Shown one piece after another: positions 20,690 to 30,690 of a DNA stretch of 64,000 nucleotides. A model generated the notes under the pieces. The model saw only the letters and a list, made by a program, of their open reading frames with translations, was not told the DNA's origin and did no database searches. The DNA is taken from NCBI GenBank assembly GCA_021464525.1, contig JADRCO010000019.1, positions 1 through 64,000 of the forward strand, in the 5' to 3' direction. Source of the stretch: Rhizophagus sp. LPA8_4_AMF. Taxonomy: Eukaryota > Glomeromycota > Glomeromycetes > Glomerales > Glomeraceae. Positions within the stretch are counted from its first letter, which is position 1; each line of letters opens with the position of its first letter. Made by a program: the position numbers and the translations under genes.

Positions 20690-21475
20690 AAGGATTAAAT
20701 ATTTATTAGGAAAGACTTTTGATACTAAAAAATATTTTGCAACACCAGAAATTGGAATAAGGAATGTGCCTACCTTAATGAAAGCTAAAAAAGAGTATGG
20801 ATGAAAAAATAAAAGAAACTGAAGGGATTCGAAAATATTTAACTACATTCATTCATTATGTTAATTTAAATCGAATGTGTCAGAAGGAATTAAAAAAATG
20901 AGGGATTAAAATTTATTCGCGGAGTACTTATTTTTAAGTGGAAAGACGCAACTAATTTAAATGCTCTAATGGTGGATTTACCGTCGAAGTCATAATTTAT
21001 GAATGAAACATTTTAATTGAGAAGTTATGTAAAAATCTACAATCAACCCTCATAATGTACTCTGTAAGTGTGTTTCCTTTTTAAATGCGTGCATTTGCGC
21101 TTTTGTCCAGCCCAAGTTTATATTGAATGCGTGAATTTTATGGTTCCAAGGCATTTAAAGAGTGTTTTTGATATTGACGAGAATTAAATTCTAAGATTAT
21201 GGATGGATTCCCGAATCTGGTAGCTGTTTTTATCATGAAAAGTGACATGATGCAAAATTTATAGAGTTAAGAGTAGTATTCTTAACAGCGAGAAAATTTA
21301 CTGGTCCATTTAGTAATTTGAAATTAACAACACCACAAGGATTTCCTAAAAAATATGAATCATCTGGATATAAAATGAAGGCGTGCATTTTCTATTATAA
21401 ACAAGGAAGTCAATAGTTTCTGAATAGAAAAATATTTCTTCTCAAAGTTTATCCTATCGTTCCCTTGGAAATTCA
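20690..21475 (+). pseudogene. Broken BTB-BACK-SPRY copy, subgroup of copies 6-7
   Basis: Only the second half of the gene is left. Segments matching FLLGKTFDTKKYFATPEI, YVNLNRM, KFIRGVLIFKWK, GGFTVEV, YEWNILIEKLCK and SQSLSYRSLG can be followed in order through several frames, with stops, indels and foreign sequence between them (for example about 21040-21180). The short distance between the BACK end and NLNRM places it with copies 6 and 7. It marks the downstream end of the array. Confidence 0.75.
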
Positions 21476-23036
21476 TTTTAGCTTACCAAATCACGATGAG
21501 CAATTTTAAGGGAATGTAAATAATTTAGTCCTTTTGTTTATATCTAAAGAAAGTTTTAACTTAACATCCCCATTCAAACATTACGTATGGAATCATACAT
21601 TATTCCTGGCGGGTTAAAAGCCTTTATAATTAATATATACATTATTTTATATGTTGTAATCAAAATTTTAAATTTTTTTTTAATGAAAAATATTTATTTT
21701 ATTATATAATTCAGGTAAATATATAAGGTTATACAAAAGATTTTATCCTGATTATCTTATGATTTTGAAATTTATTATCCCGATTACGCAATTTACGTTT
21801 ATTTTAGGAACGCTGCCACGATCATCTACTTCCTCTTCCAAATATTCCCACATGGCAAAATTATTTTCTTTTACTACATCTAGGATGAATAGTGTATCTT
21901 AAAGATCATCCAACCACACTCTCAAAACTTTGTCGTGTCGTTCCATTTTCCGTAGATAAACCGATAAAAAACGTCTAAATAGTACACGTTGTTAGTTCAT
22001 ACGAAATGTGTCATATATATTTTCTTTAAAGTCCAAACTCAAGTACTCAGCTGATTGACGCCTAAACGGTCAACGTTGATAATATCTTCCAAGATTTTCT
22101 TTTTTAACACCTAAACAGTTATATTGTTAATTTTATGCAGATTATACAGAATGTGATGATATTTTTTTCGTACTCAATCGATTGACGTCTAAACATCTAT
22201 GTTACTAGTTCCTAAATAATTTCTTTTTAAAATTCTTTCTTTGAAGCTCGTTTATTGATATGAAGCTGTATTTTAAGGATTCTCTTTGCTGAAATCAAAT
22301 AATAAAAAGGCAATTTATAGTATTGATTAATATATGATGTCCTTAATTGATGAAATTAAAACGACTATTTTAGTTCTCTTACTCTAAAATTATTATTAAC
22401 TTACCTTCATCACAAAGTTCTTTTAACAAATTGAGGTTAACAAATTGAGGTTGATCATAAATTTTATATTAAATTTGATATAAATCACTATGATTATTAT
22501 GATTATTTGGGTTTTTGGTATTATTTCTATAAAAATTTTATTGTTGGATAATAATGTAATTTGAATACAACAGATATAAAAAATGTGTATATATATATTC
22601 TAAGATGTTTAATTAAGCCTTTGAAAAAATGTAGAAATCACTAATAAGGAGTAGTATATTGCAAATAATAGGTTTTTATAAAATTTTAAGAAGAAAATCT
22701 AATCTTTTTTTTTTTTAAAAAAAAAAAAGGTGAGGAAGAAGGAATTCTTATAAAATAAAATATCTATAGTAACTTCTGCAATATATTAGATAAAAGTAAC
22801 GGTACCTAAAAATTGAGAAGCTAATTGATATTATGATAACGTAATAAAAAAAAGCAACAAACTATGCTATAAAATGGATCAAAGGCTAAATTAGTAAAAA
22901 AAAAGCTTAATTATAAATACTAATCTTGGGGATATAACATAATGATAATCAAGAAAGCCATAAATGAATGTTGCATAAAGTTTATCATAAATTTTTTGAA
23001 ATATTTTTTTTTTTTTTAAATATATATATATATAAA
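21476..23036. other. Spacer with a degraded repeat and a possible coding scrap
   Basis: Four variants of a motif resembling GACGTCTAAACAGTnnACGTTGTTAGTT occur at about 21970, 22060, 22110 and 22184. On the minus strand about 21815-21945 reads like protein (RVWLDDL, DTLFILDVVKENNFAMWEY), with at least one stop; the family was not recognised. A T12A12 palindrome lies at 22705-22728 and a shorter A/T block at 22996-23035 next to the HMG gene. Confidence 0.4.
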
Positions 23037-24128
23037 TTATTTCTCGATTTTAACCACTTGTTCCTTGTTAGAATTTTTTTTCCTCTTTCTAATTGTATTA
23101 TTTGTTTTTGTTCTCAGGAAATTATTGTCGTTCATATTAACAAACACCGAGCCGGCTGGTTTGTGTTTAATATAAGTTTTGTCTTTATGGAAATTAATCT
23201 GCAGTTTTTTTAATTCAGAGGCAAGTTCTTTATAATTTTCACGATCTTTTTGACTAGCTTTAATCCACATTTCGCTAGCGACCTGCGTAAAAAATACGCC
23301 GTCTTTTACAAAATCTAAAAGTTTTTGTTGTACTATTTCAAGATAAACGACATGTCTAAAACAAAAAAAACAGTTCATCGCTCTTCTAGGTAAACCTTCT
23401 TTATTTAATTCTGTGACCATTATTTCTTTCGCTGAACGTTTTGGTGGAAAAATATTTGTATAATCAAGTTTTTTAATAAATTCGGTTATTTCGTTTGATT
23501 CATTACTGGATAAATTTTCCACTAAAAATGCTATAGACATTCTTTGAAAAGAACCTGATTGTTGTGGAGTTTGTTCAATATTTGATTTATCAACAGTTTG
23601 TTCCGTTTGAACTTGTTTTTTGTTTATAATTTTTTTTTTCTTTCTAATAATATTATTGTTTGGTTTTGTTTTTTGTAAGGTTAAATTACTCATATTAAAT
23701 ACAGGACTGGTTGAAGGTTTTTTTCTATTAAAAGATTTATCCTTATGACAATTAATCTGTAACCTTTTTAATTCCAAAGAAAGTTCTTTGTACCTATCAC
23801 GATCTTCTTGACTTGCTTCATTCCACATAACGCTAGCGACCTGTGCGAAAAACATACCGCCTTTTATAAAATCCAAAAGTTCTTGTTGTAACACTTCAAG
23901 GTAAACGACATGTCTAAAGCAAAAAAAACCGGTCATAGTTCTTTTGTTGGATAATCCTTCTTTATCCGTATCTGTAACCATTATTTCACTCGCCGAATAT
24001 TTCGGTGGAAAAATGTTCGAATGGTCAAGTTTTTTGATAAATTCGGATACTTCATTTACTAGGTCAATTTTTTTGACATGCTCAATTTTTTCTTCATTAA
24101 TATTCCTTATAAAAAGAGCCATAACCAT
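23037..24128 (-). CDS. Protein with two MATA-type HMG-box units in tandem
   Basis: Intronless, 363 residues. Two homologous units lie head to tail. Unit 1 covers about 1-170 (EFIKKLDHSNIFPPKYSASEIMV spread over 29-51, box core GFFCFRHVVYLEVLQQELLD and SVMWNEASQEDRDRYKEL, tail NNNIIRKKKKI). Unit 2 covers about 197-363 (EFIKKLDYTNIFPPKRSAKE, CFFCFRHVVYLEIVQQKLL, SEMWIKASQKDRENYKELA, tail NNTIRKRKKN). The boxes sit at about 62-125 and 228-292. They match the MATA_HMG pattern (Phe-x-Phe-Arg, Val-Ala-x-x-Met-Trp, Ala-Ser-x-x-Asp-Arg-x-x-Tyr-Lys). Met197 in RMSIAFLVENL aligns with the first Met, as if two tandem genes had fused by loss of the first stop. The basic tails may be nuclear signals. Expected to bind DNA in the nucleus. 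Whether it has any mating-type role is unknown. Confidence 0.82.
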   Translation of the reverse strand: MVMALFIRNINEEKIEHVKKIDLVNEVSEFIKKLDHSNIFPPKYSASEIMVTDTDKEGLSNKRTMTGFFCFRHVVYLEVLQQELLDFIKGGMFFAQVASVMWNEASQEDRDRYKELSLELKRLQINCHKDKSFNRKKPSTSPVFNMSNLTLQKTKPNNNIIRKKKKIINKKQVQTEQTVDKSNIEQTPQQSGSFQRMSIAFLVENLSSNESNEITEFIKKLDYTNIFPPKRSAKEIMVTELNKEGLPRRAMNCFFCFRHVVYLEIVQQKLLDFVKDGVFFTQVASEMWIKASQKDRENYKELASELKKLQINFHKDKTYIKHKPAGSVFVNMNDNNFLRTKTNNTIRKRKKNSNKEQVVKIEK

Positions 24129-24145
24129 TTATATTGAAAAGAAAC

Positions 24146-24200
24146 TTTTTTTTTTTTTTATTTTTTTTTTTTAAAAAAAAACCAAATTTTTTTTTTAAAA
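24146..24200 (-). promoter_or_regulatory. T-run/A-run promoter palindrome of the HMG gene
   Basis: A T-run, T12A8 at 24161-24180 and a further T/A block within 20-75 bp upstream of the ATG at 24128. Comparable T(n)A(n) palindromes precede the HMG gene at 40606 and the Sel1 gene at 48293. Such tracts usually exclude nucleosomes, so a core-promoter role is likely but inferred. Confidence 0.45.
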
Positions 24201-24267
24201 AAGACTTTTTTAAGATAAAAAAAAAAAGTATTAAAAATGTTGACGAAAAAAGTTTATGAAAAAAAAT

Positions 24268-24414
24268 ATGGGGTTACACTCTCTTATTTATATACAAATA
24301 GTTGATCAAATTTCTCAAGACCAATCATCTAATCCAATTTTAGCACGTTTATTACACTTAGATGTCGTGCAATGTATTGATCACATGTTCCATGTAAGTT
24401 ACCCCGAAAATTAA
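24268..24414 (+). CDS. Possible small or partial coding exon, unrecognised
   Basis: A 48-codon open frame (MGLHSLIYIQIVDQISQDQS, then NPILARLLHLDVVQCIDHMF) has normal protein-like composition in otherwise low-complexity DNA. It contains a good splice donor (CCAT|GTAAGT, about 24393). It may be a first exon, a remnant of a lost gene, or chance. No downstream exon was found. It is divergent from the HMG gene, sharing the intergenic T/A tracts. Confidence 0.25.
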   Translation: MGLHSLIYIQIVDQISQDQSSNPILARLLHLDVVQCIDHMFHVSYPEN

Positions 24415-25254
24415 AAAAAAAAACCTAAAAATTTAATTAAAACGCGTATAAAATAAAAGAACATTGAAATATTATTATATTTAATTAATTTGAATGATTT
24501 AAATAATTTAGGTAGAAAATGATTATGTACAGTTCGAAATTTATTTTTCTTGAAAAAAAAAAAAAATAAAAAAAAAAATTCTATTATGGAATTTCACTAT
24601 AAATGCATGGGATGATTGAAAATAATTTTTGGGTATAGTAAATACTTAAAATAGGTATGTTAAAAAAATTATGTAATAAATGTAATTGGTTTTTTTAATT
24701 TGGGAAGGATTTTCTTTATAATTAAGTGATATTGTTTCTTTTTTCTATTTACACTTAATATTTAATATGTGAGTCCCTTTTTGCCTGATCAACATTATTT
24801 ACATCATTTATGCTTTTACCCCATAAAAGGTAATTATTTCATGCCCAATGTACAGCCTTATTATTTACCTTTATGTTTCAATCACAAAAAATATTACCGG
24901 TCATGTAGATATTTTTTTTTTTCATGCATGCATATTATATAGCAATATTTGAACATATCACGAGACAGTCAGCATATAAAGTAAAATTTCCTTTGTTTTA
25001 TAACTTAATTAGTAATACGGACTTTTTCTCGCTTCAACACTTCTTTTTAATTAAAGGTATTATTTATAAAATTATATTAATTTATATAATTTTATGAATT
25101 TATTATACACTTTGGATTTCGTTTACTAATAAGTTTACTTTTTATTACTATAATACGATATATATATATATACGGTATTTGTGGCTAGATAAATAAATAA
25201 TATTTAAAAGTCAATAATATACTTAAAATAGAATCAATTTACTTAAGGAGACTT
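24415..25254. other. AT-rich spacer
   Basis: No supported gene; A/T homopolymers and a TA microsatellite near 25158-25173. Confidence 0.45.
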
Positions 25255-25828
25255 ATAATGTTAAATTTCGGTTTTCCATATAAAGTAAAAGTTAACTGTT
25301 TATAGTACCATAAAATCTTTATTCAAAAAGGAAAGGGCAATGATTATATATGATACCCGATAAGATTAATTATTACAAAATTACCAATAAAAAATTGTAT
25401 TAAATAATAGTTATTTTCTTTATTTTCTTTTAATTGCATAATACTAAACGAATAGATTTAGTAATTGTATAACATGATCATCGCACATTCAATGTTGTAA
25501 TTAAGGATAAACGGGCGAATTATGAATTTTTGGAGGATATGCAAAGGATGGTTTGAAATTTGAATGAGCGTTTGGAGCGTTTGTTGAATCTGTTGGCTCA
25601 TATTGGTTTTTAAAAGTTGACATTTTTAATACATTGAAACAATATATGCTAATTAACGTTCCCTTATTCTCAAAGTAAGATAAAGGTGGGATAAAAGAAT
25701 TTGTAGACTGATAACAATACATGGACGTTCGCAGAAATCACATGATTAACATGAATATTATTATTTTGCTATAAGAGAGAATTAAAGGGATGAGAAACAA
25801 GGGATTGTTGAAATTCATCTGGATTCAT
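25255..25828 (-). pseudogene. Relic of the N/Q-rich family gene at 32478, copy A
   Basis: Aligns along most of its length with the gene at 32478-33134: start codon and NPDEFQQ-like leader at 25828, central NVLKMSTFKNQYEPTDST (compare NVNFSNQYDPMSIQQ), and at the other end blocks matching the FYQVSCKIVSP, SFLNKNFYG and KEN-type segments. Several indels and stops; not functional. Same strand as the whole copy. Confidence 0.75.
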
Positions 25829-27199
25829 GCTATTAACTCTTTATGTTCTTTATATGTAAATTATAATAGTAATATAAGATATTAATTTTATTATCAAAAT
25901 ATTATAGAAAAAATTTTAATTATTTTATAATATATAAAAAAAGAAAGAATCTTCAATTTTTTTTTATAGAAATAATATATATTAATCCCAATTTTTATTT
26001 TGTTAAAAAAAAAAAATAATAATTTAATATTTACTATGATTTTTTTTTATTTTTTTTTTAAAAAAGAACTTTGAGAAAGAAAACAATACAACCTATTTTT
26101 TTAAATATTGTTTATTTATAATATATAAAGATCAAACAAAATGTAGCGTACGTGGATTTTTTTTTTTTTTTTGCATTGTAATATTTCCAAAAAGGATTGA
26201 GGCGAAGATTAAAAAAGTTTATATGGTATTTTGGCTGATATTTACATAGGCTTTGTAACAATCGTTTATTCCTTTTTAGTTAATCCAAATTAACCAAAAA
26301 AGAAATCATAAATAATTTAAGTGTTACGTGAATACAAGTAATTTTGTTAAAAGAATGATGACCAAAAAGGAAATTCATATGATTTGCGAAAATTCGAATT
26401 TTCTGATAATTCTATCGAATAATCTTATCTAATTTTTTTTTTTTTCTCATTTCGGTAATTATCGTATGAAACATGATTTACAGTATATTTCTAAAAATAA
26501 TTATATAAAAATCTTGGCAAATTAATTTTTATGATTTAACTTAAAAGAAAAATTTCTATTCAGTTTTTTATAAATATAAATACGTTTTATTTCAATGAAT
26601 TTATCGAAATTTATTATAATCTAAACTAAAACATTCATATAAATCACTGTTTCTTTGGCGTAACATTATAAATGATAATAAATTAATTAAAAAAAGTTAA
26701 CATTAATTTTAATTTATTTTTAGTCTGTTTAACATATTTTCAACATCTGCGTCTAGATAGAATTATACAATTCGGATTAGTTCTAAATATTTGATGTATC
26801 AAATTTATTATCTACCAATAAAATTCTTTGTTATTTGCAGGTAAATTTATTACCATAAACCAAATTTGGTAGAAGAACAAGTCAGCGAATCTCAGTAATT
26901 TCTCTATATGTCTATATTGAGTGGTGGCAAGAATTTTATTATTTATCGATTGTTTCACTGAAATTTTTTTATCGTCTACGAAGAAACAAACCAGTTACCT
27001 ATTTAAATAGATGATAGGTCATGTTTATTATCATTAACCATTTATTATTCTCTAGTAAAAACTTTGGACTTTATTGCTAATTTTAAATTTTTTTTAAAAA
27101 AACACGATAATAATAATAATAATAATATAATATATACGTGCGTATGCGTAAAAAGCACTATCACTACGAATATACTTAAAAATAATTTCAACTAATGAT
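25829..27199. other. Spacer; right part belongs to a segmental duplication
   Basis: AT-rich. From about 26570 on it can be aligned in patches with 31230-32470 (for example TCTAAATATTTGATGTATCA beside TCTAAATATTTAATATACTA, and GGACTTTATTGCTAATTT beside GGACTTTATTGATAATTT). It is therefore the flank of the duplicated gene unit. No gene was found. Confidence 0.5.
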
Positions 27200-27567
27200 A
27201 AAAAAATGTATTTAAATAATCATTTTCTTTCAATTGCATAACACTAAACGGTTTATTTAATAATTATATAATTGAAAGTATCGTTAGGTGGTTGATATAA
27301 ACAAATTATCGGTGGAATTTGATCAAACGAGTTGGTTTGATTAGGAGGTTAGAACATTTGTTGAATCGATATCGAGTCATATTGATCTGAAAAGCAGTAC
27401 AGAATAAGATGAAAAATGGAACGTTGAAAGAATTTGTTAGAACAGGTGATCGATATATAAGCGACGACTGCGCAAAAATCACATGATTTAACATGAATGT
27501 TATTATTTTGCTGTAAGGATGTTAATGGAGCGAAAACAAAAGATTGTTGAAAGTCGGCTGGATTCAT
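27200..27567 (-). pseudogene. Relic of the N/Q-rich family gene at 32478, copy B
   Basis: The start codon at 27567 is kept, with a leader close to MNPADFQQSFVFAPLTSLQQ. Further matches are QYDSISIQQMF and, at the far end, the coding block over TTTAAATAATCATTTTCTTT and CAATTGCATAACACTAAACG, shared with 32676-32718. Internal deletions remove most of the middle. Not functional. Confidence 0.75.
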
Positions 27568-27868
27568 GTTATCAAACCATAAACTATAATGTATTGTAAG
27601 ATTTTTTCTTTGTTGTGTGTTTTAAACTTATACCAGATATTTAAATTGGCCAAATGCAAAATGCAAATTTTTATTCCGTTGTTGGATTTATTAAGAAATT
27701 TTTTAAAAAACAATCGTTTTTTCAAAGTAATTTGCCTATTTGTAATAGATGGTCATGGTAATGTTGAAATAGCTTGATAAGGAAAATCTACATTAAAGGT
27801 CACATGTTCTCGTCACATCGATTAATTACATATAAAAGAATAAAGTGGACCCGAATACAATATAATAT
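27568..27868. other. Spacer upstream of relic B
   Basis: No supported gene. Contains the left copy of the target-site duplication (27854-27868) of the retroelement tail that follows. Confidence 0.45.
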
Positions 27869-28072
27869 TTCGTCTTATTCATGTTCTCTTTTTATTTTAC
27901 AACTGACGGAATTCGGTCGTGGCTTCCGCCAGGTCCAGGTTAGACATAAGTAAGGACCCGGTTGTTAGGACTGGGTGAAGGTGTCATTTTTGGGAATATT
28001 ATCTTTTTATTTTAATCTGTTTATATTTTCGTTGTACTCCTCCTCCTTTAACTTAAAATAAATAAATAAATA
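27869..28072 (+). mobile_element. 5'-truncated LINE or SINE 3' tail with target-site duplication
   Basis: A GC-richer block of about 204 bp (TCGTGGCTTCCGCCAGGTCC, AGTAAGGACCCGGTTGTTAG) ends in an AAAT-repeat tail (28057-28072). It is flanked by the 15-bp direct repeat AATACAATATAATAT at 27854-27868 and 28073-28087. A simple-repeat tail plus a perfect target duplication is the mark of target-primed insertion, and the perfect duplication suggests a recent event. No A/B box of a tRNA-type SINE was seen, so a truncated LINE end is more likely. Confidence 0.8.
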
Positions 28073-28315
28073 AATACAATATAATATAATTTTATCCTTA
28101 TTTACATTGGTTATGTCCAATTTTGATCATATTTGGATACGTCGAGGTAATATTTCGATTTTACAAGATATTAAATATGATTCAATTACGTTATATTATA
28201 GAAAATCTCGTTGATGATAAATGTCAATAATATATCGAGTATTATATGACCTCCATTATATGTATGGTATGGTTAAAATATCAGCTTACTGTATGGAGTT
28301 TTAATACGACAATAG

Positions 28316-28800
28316 GGACACCTTTTTCCAAATGCCGTTTCCAATTATACCATTTCCTGAAGTCAATTGTCTGAATTATTTTCCGAAATTCCAATTTCCG
28401 AATGTCAATTCATACTTTTTTTTACATATATTTATATTTTATATAATAACAAGGATTAAAGGAATTATTGCGTACAGAATTCTATTGTCAAGTTATTAAA
28501 TTTATGTACAGTACTTACTGTATGCAGTAGATCAGAATTCATCAGCAAAAAAAGTGTACGTACAGTACATATTGCATTATTATTTTTATTATTATATATA
28601 TTCAATCATTTTTATACACCGTATGACCAAGCCAAAATGAAATGGGTTATAAAGAAACCTATACATCATTTATTAATCCAGTAAAATTTCCATTCGTATT
28701 AAAATTGAAGTTTCGGGGAAATGATCAGTTCGAGAAATGAGCAATCGGTAAATTGACTTCAGGAAATGATATGTTCGAGAAATGCCGATAAATCATACTG
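28316..28800. mobile_element. Short inverted-repeat element (MITE-like) 1
   Basis: CATTTCCTGAAGTCAATT (about 28350-28368) and its exact reverse complement AATTGACTTCAGGAAATG (about 28751-28768) sit in longer, weaker inverted arms made of degenerate TTTCCGAAATT/TTCGAGAAATG motifs. The core of about 380 bp is AT-rich without an open frame. Non-autonomous DNA element; family not identified. Confidence 0.6.
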
Positions 28801-28878
28801 TAACCTTTTTAGGTTTCATTATATGTAACTACCTACGATAATTTAGGATACATGATGTAATTTCAATTGGTTACGGTA

Positions 28879-29410
28879 CATTTCACCGAAATCTAATGAA
28901 CATTTCGCCGAAAATGGTAGCGATTAACATATTATGAAAATATTCATCGCGTAATGATAATAAAAAAATAATTTTAGAGAATTTTTTTTTTTCCAGGATA
29001 TTATCACTTTAACATTCAAGGAACTGATATTAATTTCTAAGCAATAAATAAATAACTTTAGAATCCTAAAAACATTTATTCACGAAAAAGTAAGTAAAAA
29101 AAAGATTAATGTATTATTATAAACAATGAGATAAATTTAATAAAAATCATCGAATTTAAAAAATTTTTTCTAGAAAAAATTCTTTATATACTATTTTAGT
29201 ATAAAACAATAAAATAACCAAATGGAATAAATAATTTTTTGACGAAATGTTCATTCGGCAAAATATCCATTCAGTGAAATGTCCATTTGGTAAAATGGCT
29301 TCGGTGAAATGGAATTCGGTGAAAAGGAGTTTTGGCGAAACGTCCTTTCGGCGAAATATCCCTTCGGTGAAATATACCTTCAATGAAATGGACTTCGGCG
29401 AAAAGTCCGG
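28879..29410. mobile_element. MITE-like element 2 with GAAATG-repeat arms
   Basis: The left arm has CATTTCACCGAA (28879-28890) and CATTTCGCCGAA (28901-28912). The right arm (29241-29410) has the same motif in reverse complement, many times (TTCGGCGAAATG and variants). The centre is AT-rich and non-coding. The right arm has grown into a minisatellite. Family not identified. Confidence 0.55.
29241..29410 (+). repeat. Degenerate minisatellite of about 16 bp, about 11 units
   Basis: Consecutive variants of TTCGGYGAAATGTCCA, for example CATTTGGTAAAATGGCTTCG and GTCCTTTCGGCGAAATATCC. Unit length varies between 14 and 18 bp. Open frames across it on both strands are only translations of the repeat. 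Confidence 0.8.
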
Positions 29411-30479
29411 ATACCGTTTCAATTTGTATTGACTTTAACATATTTAGGGGTGCAAACATTTGTTAGTATCGTATCTCAGGTTTGAATCATATTGTGATAT
29501 GTCGTTGACGTTGGCTTTACATATCAAAATATCCTTTATTGCGCTTACTACTCTTTTAATTATCAATATATTTATTTCCTTCGGTTTTCTCTTTTAATTT
29601 ATTTAAACATTTTTAACTAAATTAAATCCAAATTATTATCATTTGTTTCTAATGAGTAAGAGATGTTAGCTGACATTTCTGTTTTCTTATCGTTATGGTA
29701 GTACGTAAAAAAATTAAAACTTGAAAACACACAAGCGCACCTTACAATTATAAAGTATTTCATGACGAAACTAAGTCATTTCACATCAAGAGTTAGTCAG
29801 AAGCTTTAAATAATATAAATTTCAATAATCAATTTTCAAGTCTACGGCAAAAGTCATTTACGAAGTCACATGGCAATGTGATGCCACTGACGTTGACGCT
29901 AAAAAAAATTGACGTAACCACAAAGTTTCAATTGTCTGAATTCCTAAATATATTCCTAAAAAAAATCAATATAAATAAAGATAATTGAAACGAATATAAT
30001 GAGTTCAAAGGATAAAAAATTTCTCATGTGCCTGACATTAATAAAATATTTATTTCGAATCCATTATATTCATTTGCAAAATATTTTATAATTATAAAAA
30101 AATCTCAAAAATAAATTATACAACTTTGAATAATGAAAAATTGTATTGTTTAAAATGATAACAAAAAAAAAAGATTATCAATTATCTCAAATATCAATAT
30201 TGATATTATTACTTTCATTATCGTTTTCGTTAATATTCTTTTAACTAATCCATACATGTGAGTCGTAAACTGTGTTCGTAGAAATTTAAGCATCGTTTCA
30301 CGATCGTTAGCATTGTAATAGATAATTAATTCTATTAAATAATTAAAGTAAAATTTAGATGGTCTGCTTATTTCGCCACTTAATAGAGTTATAATAAGCG
30401 CGCCTAGATAATTTAGAATCACTTGAACATTACTATCCCTCGTCGAATTTATCAAATTCTTTGCTATGATGGGTCTGGC
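29411..30479. other. Spacer with dispersed repeat copy B
   Basis: Contains the repeat at 29770-29940 (listed separately). The minus-strand open frame 30150-30455 (101 codons) has a few protein-like stretches (NYLGALIITLLSGEISRPSK) but no recognised domain and no neighbours that support it. Confidence 0.35.
29770..29940 (+). repeat. Dispersed repeat, copy B
   Basis: TTTCACATCAAGAGTTAGTC, CTACGGCAAAAGTCATTTAC, GAAGTCACATGGCAATGTGA and GACGTTGACGCTAAAAAAAA follow in the same order as in the inverted copy at 12247-12358. Spacing differs slightly through small indels. Confidence 0.7.
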
Positions 30480-30690
30480 TCATTTCACCAATAATCATTT
30501 CACCGACAATTTTGAAATCCTAACCCACTTACCCTAACCTTACCCTAACCCTAGCTCTAACCCTAAGTTTCCTACCTAACCCTAACTCTAATCTAACTCT
30601 AATCCTAAATTCCCTTGTCGGTGAGATGATTGTCGGCAAAACATTTGTCTGCGAAATGACCCTGTGTCTGTCGGTGAGATAAGTCTTTCC
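30480..30690. mobile_element. Inverted-repeat element enclosing telomere-like repeats
   Basis: Left arm TCATTTCACCAATAATCATT then TCACCGACAA (about 30480-30511). The right arm (about 30615-30660) is the reverse complement in kind (TTGTCGGTGAGATGATTGTC, GTCTGCGAAATGA). Between them lies a run of CCCTAA-type repeats. It is likely a small non-autonomous element related in motif to the one at 28879. Confidence 0.5.
30524..30611 (+). repeat. Interstitial degenerate telomere-like repeats (CCCTAA type)
   Basis: TACCCTAACCTTACCCTAAC, CCTAACCCTAACTCTAATC and similar, about 12 decayed units of the CCCTAA hexamer (TTAGGG on the other strand). Coding sequence and other repeats continue on both sides, so this is not a chromosome end. 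Confidence 0.75.

Noticed and set aside
27869-28072. A tRNA-derived SINE or a tRNA gene
   Set aside because: No A box or B box and no cloverleaf could be found; a truncated LINE tail explains the sequence better.
29156-29459. Open frames of 61-88 codons on both strands
   Set aside because: They are translations of the 16-bp minisatellite (repeated FTE/FGE-type residues) and not genes.
30150-30455. A 101-codon minus-strand frame
   Set aside because: No domain, no homologous copy in the window, and composition explained by AT-rich DNA.
30524-30611. A chromosome end
   Set aside because: The repeats are decayed and normal sequence continues for tens of kilobases on both sides.
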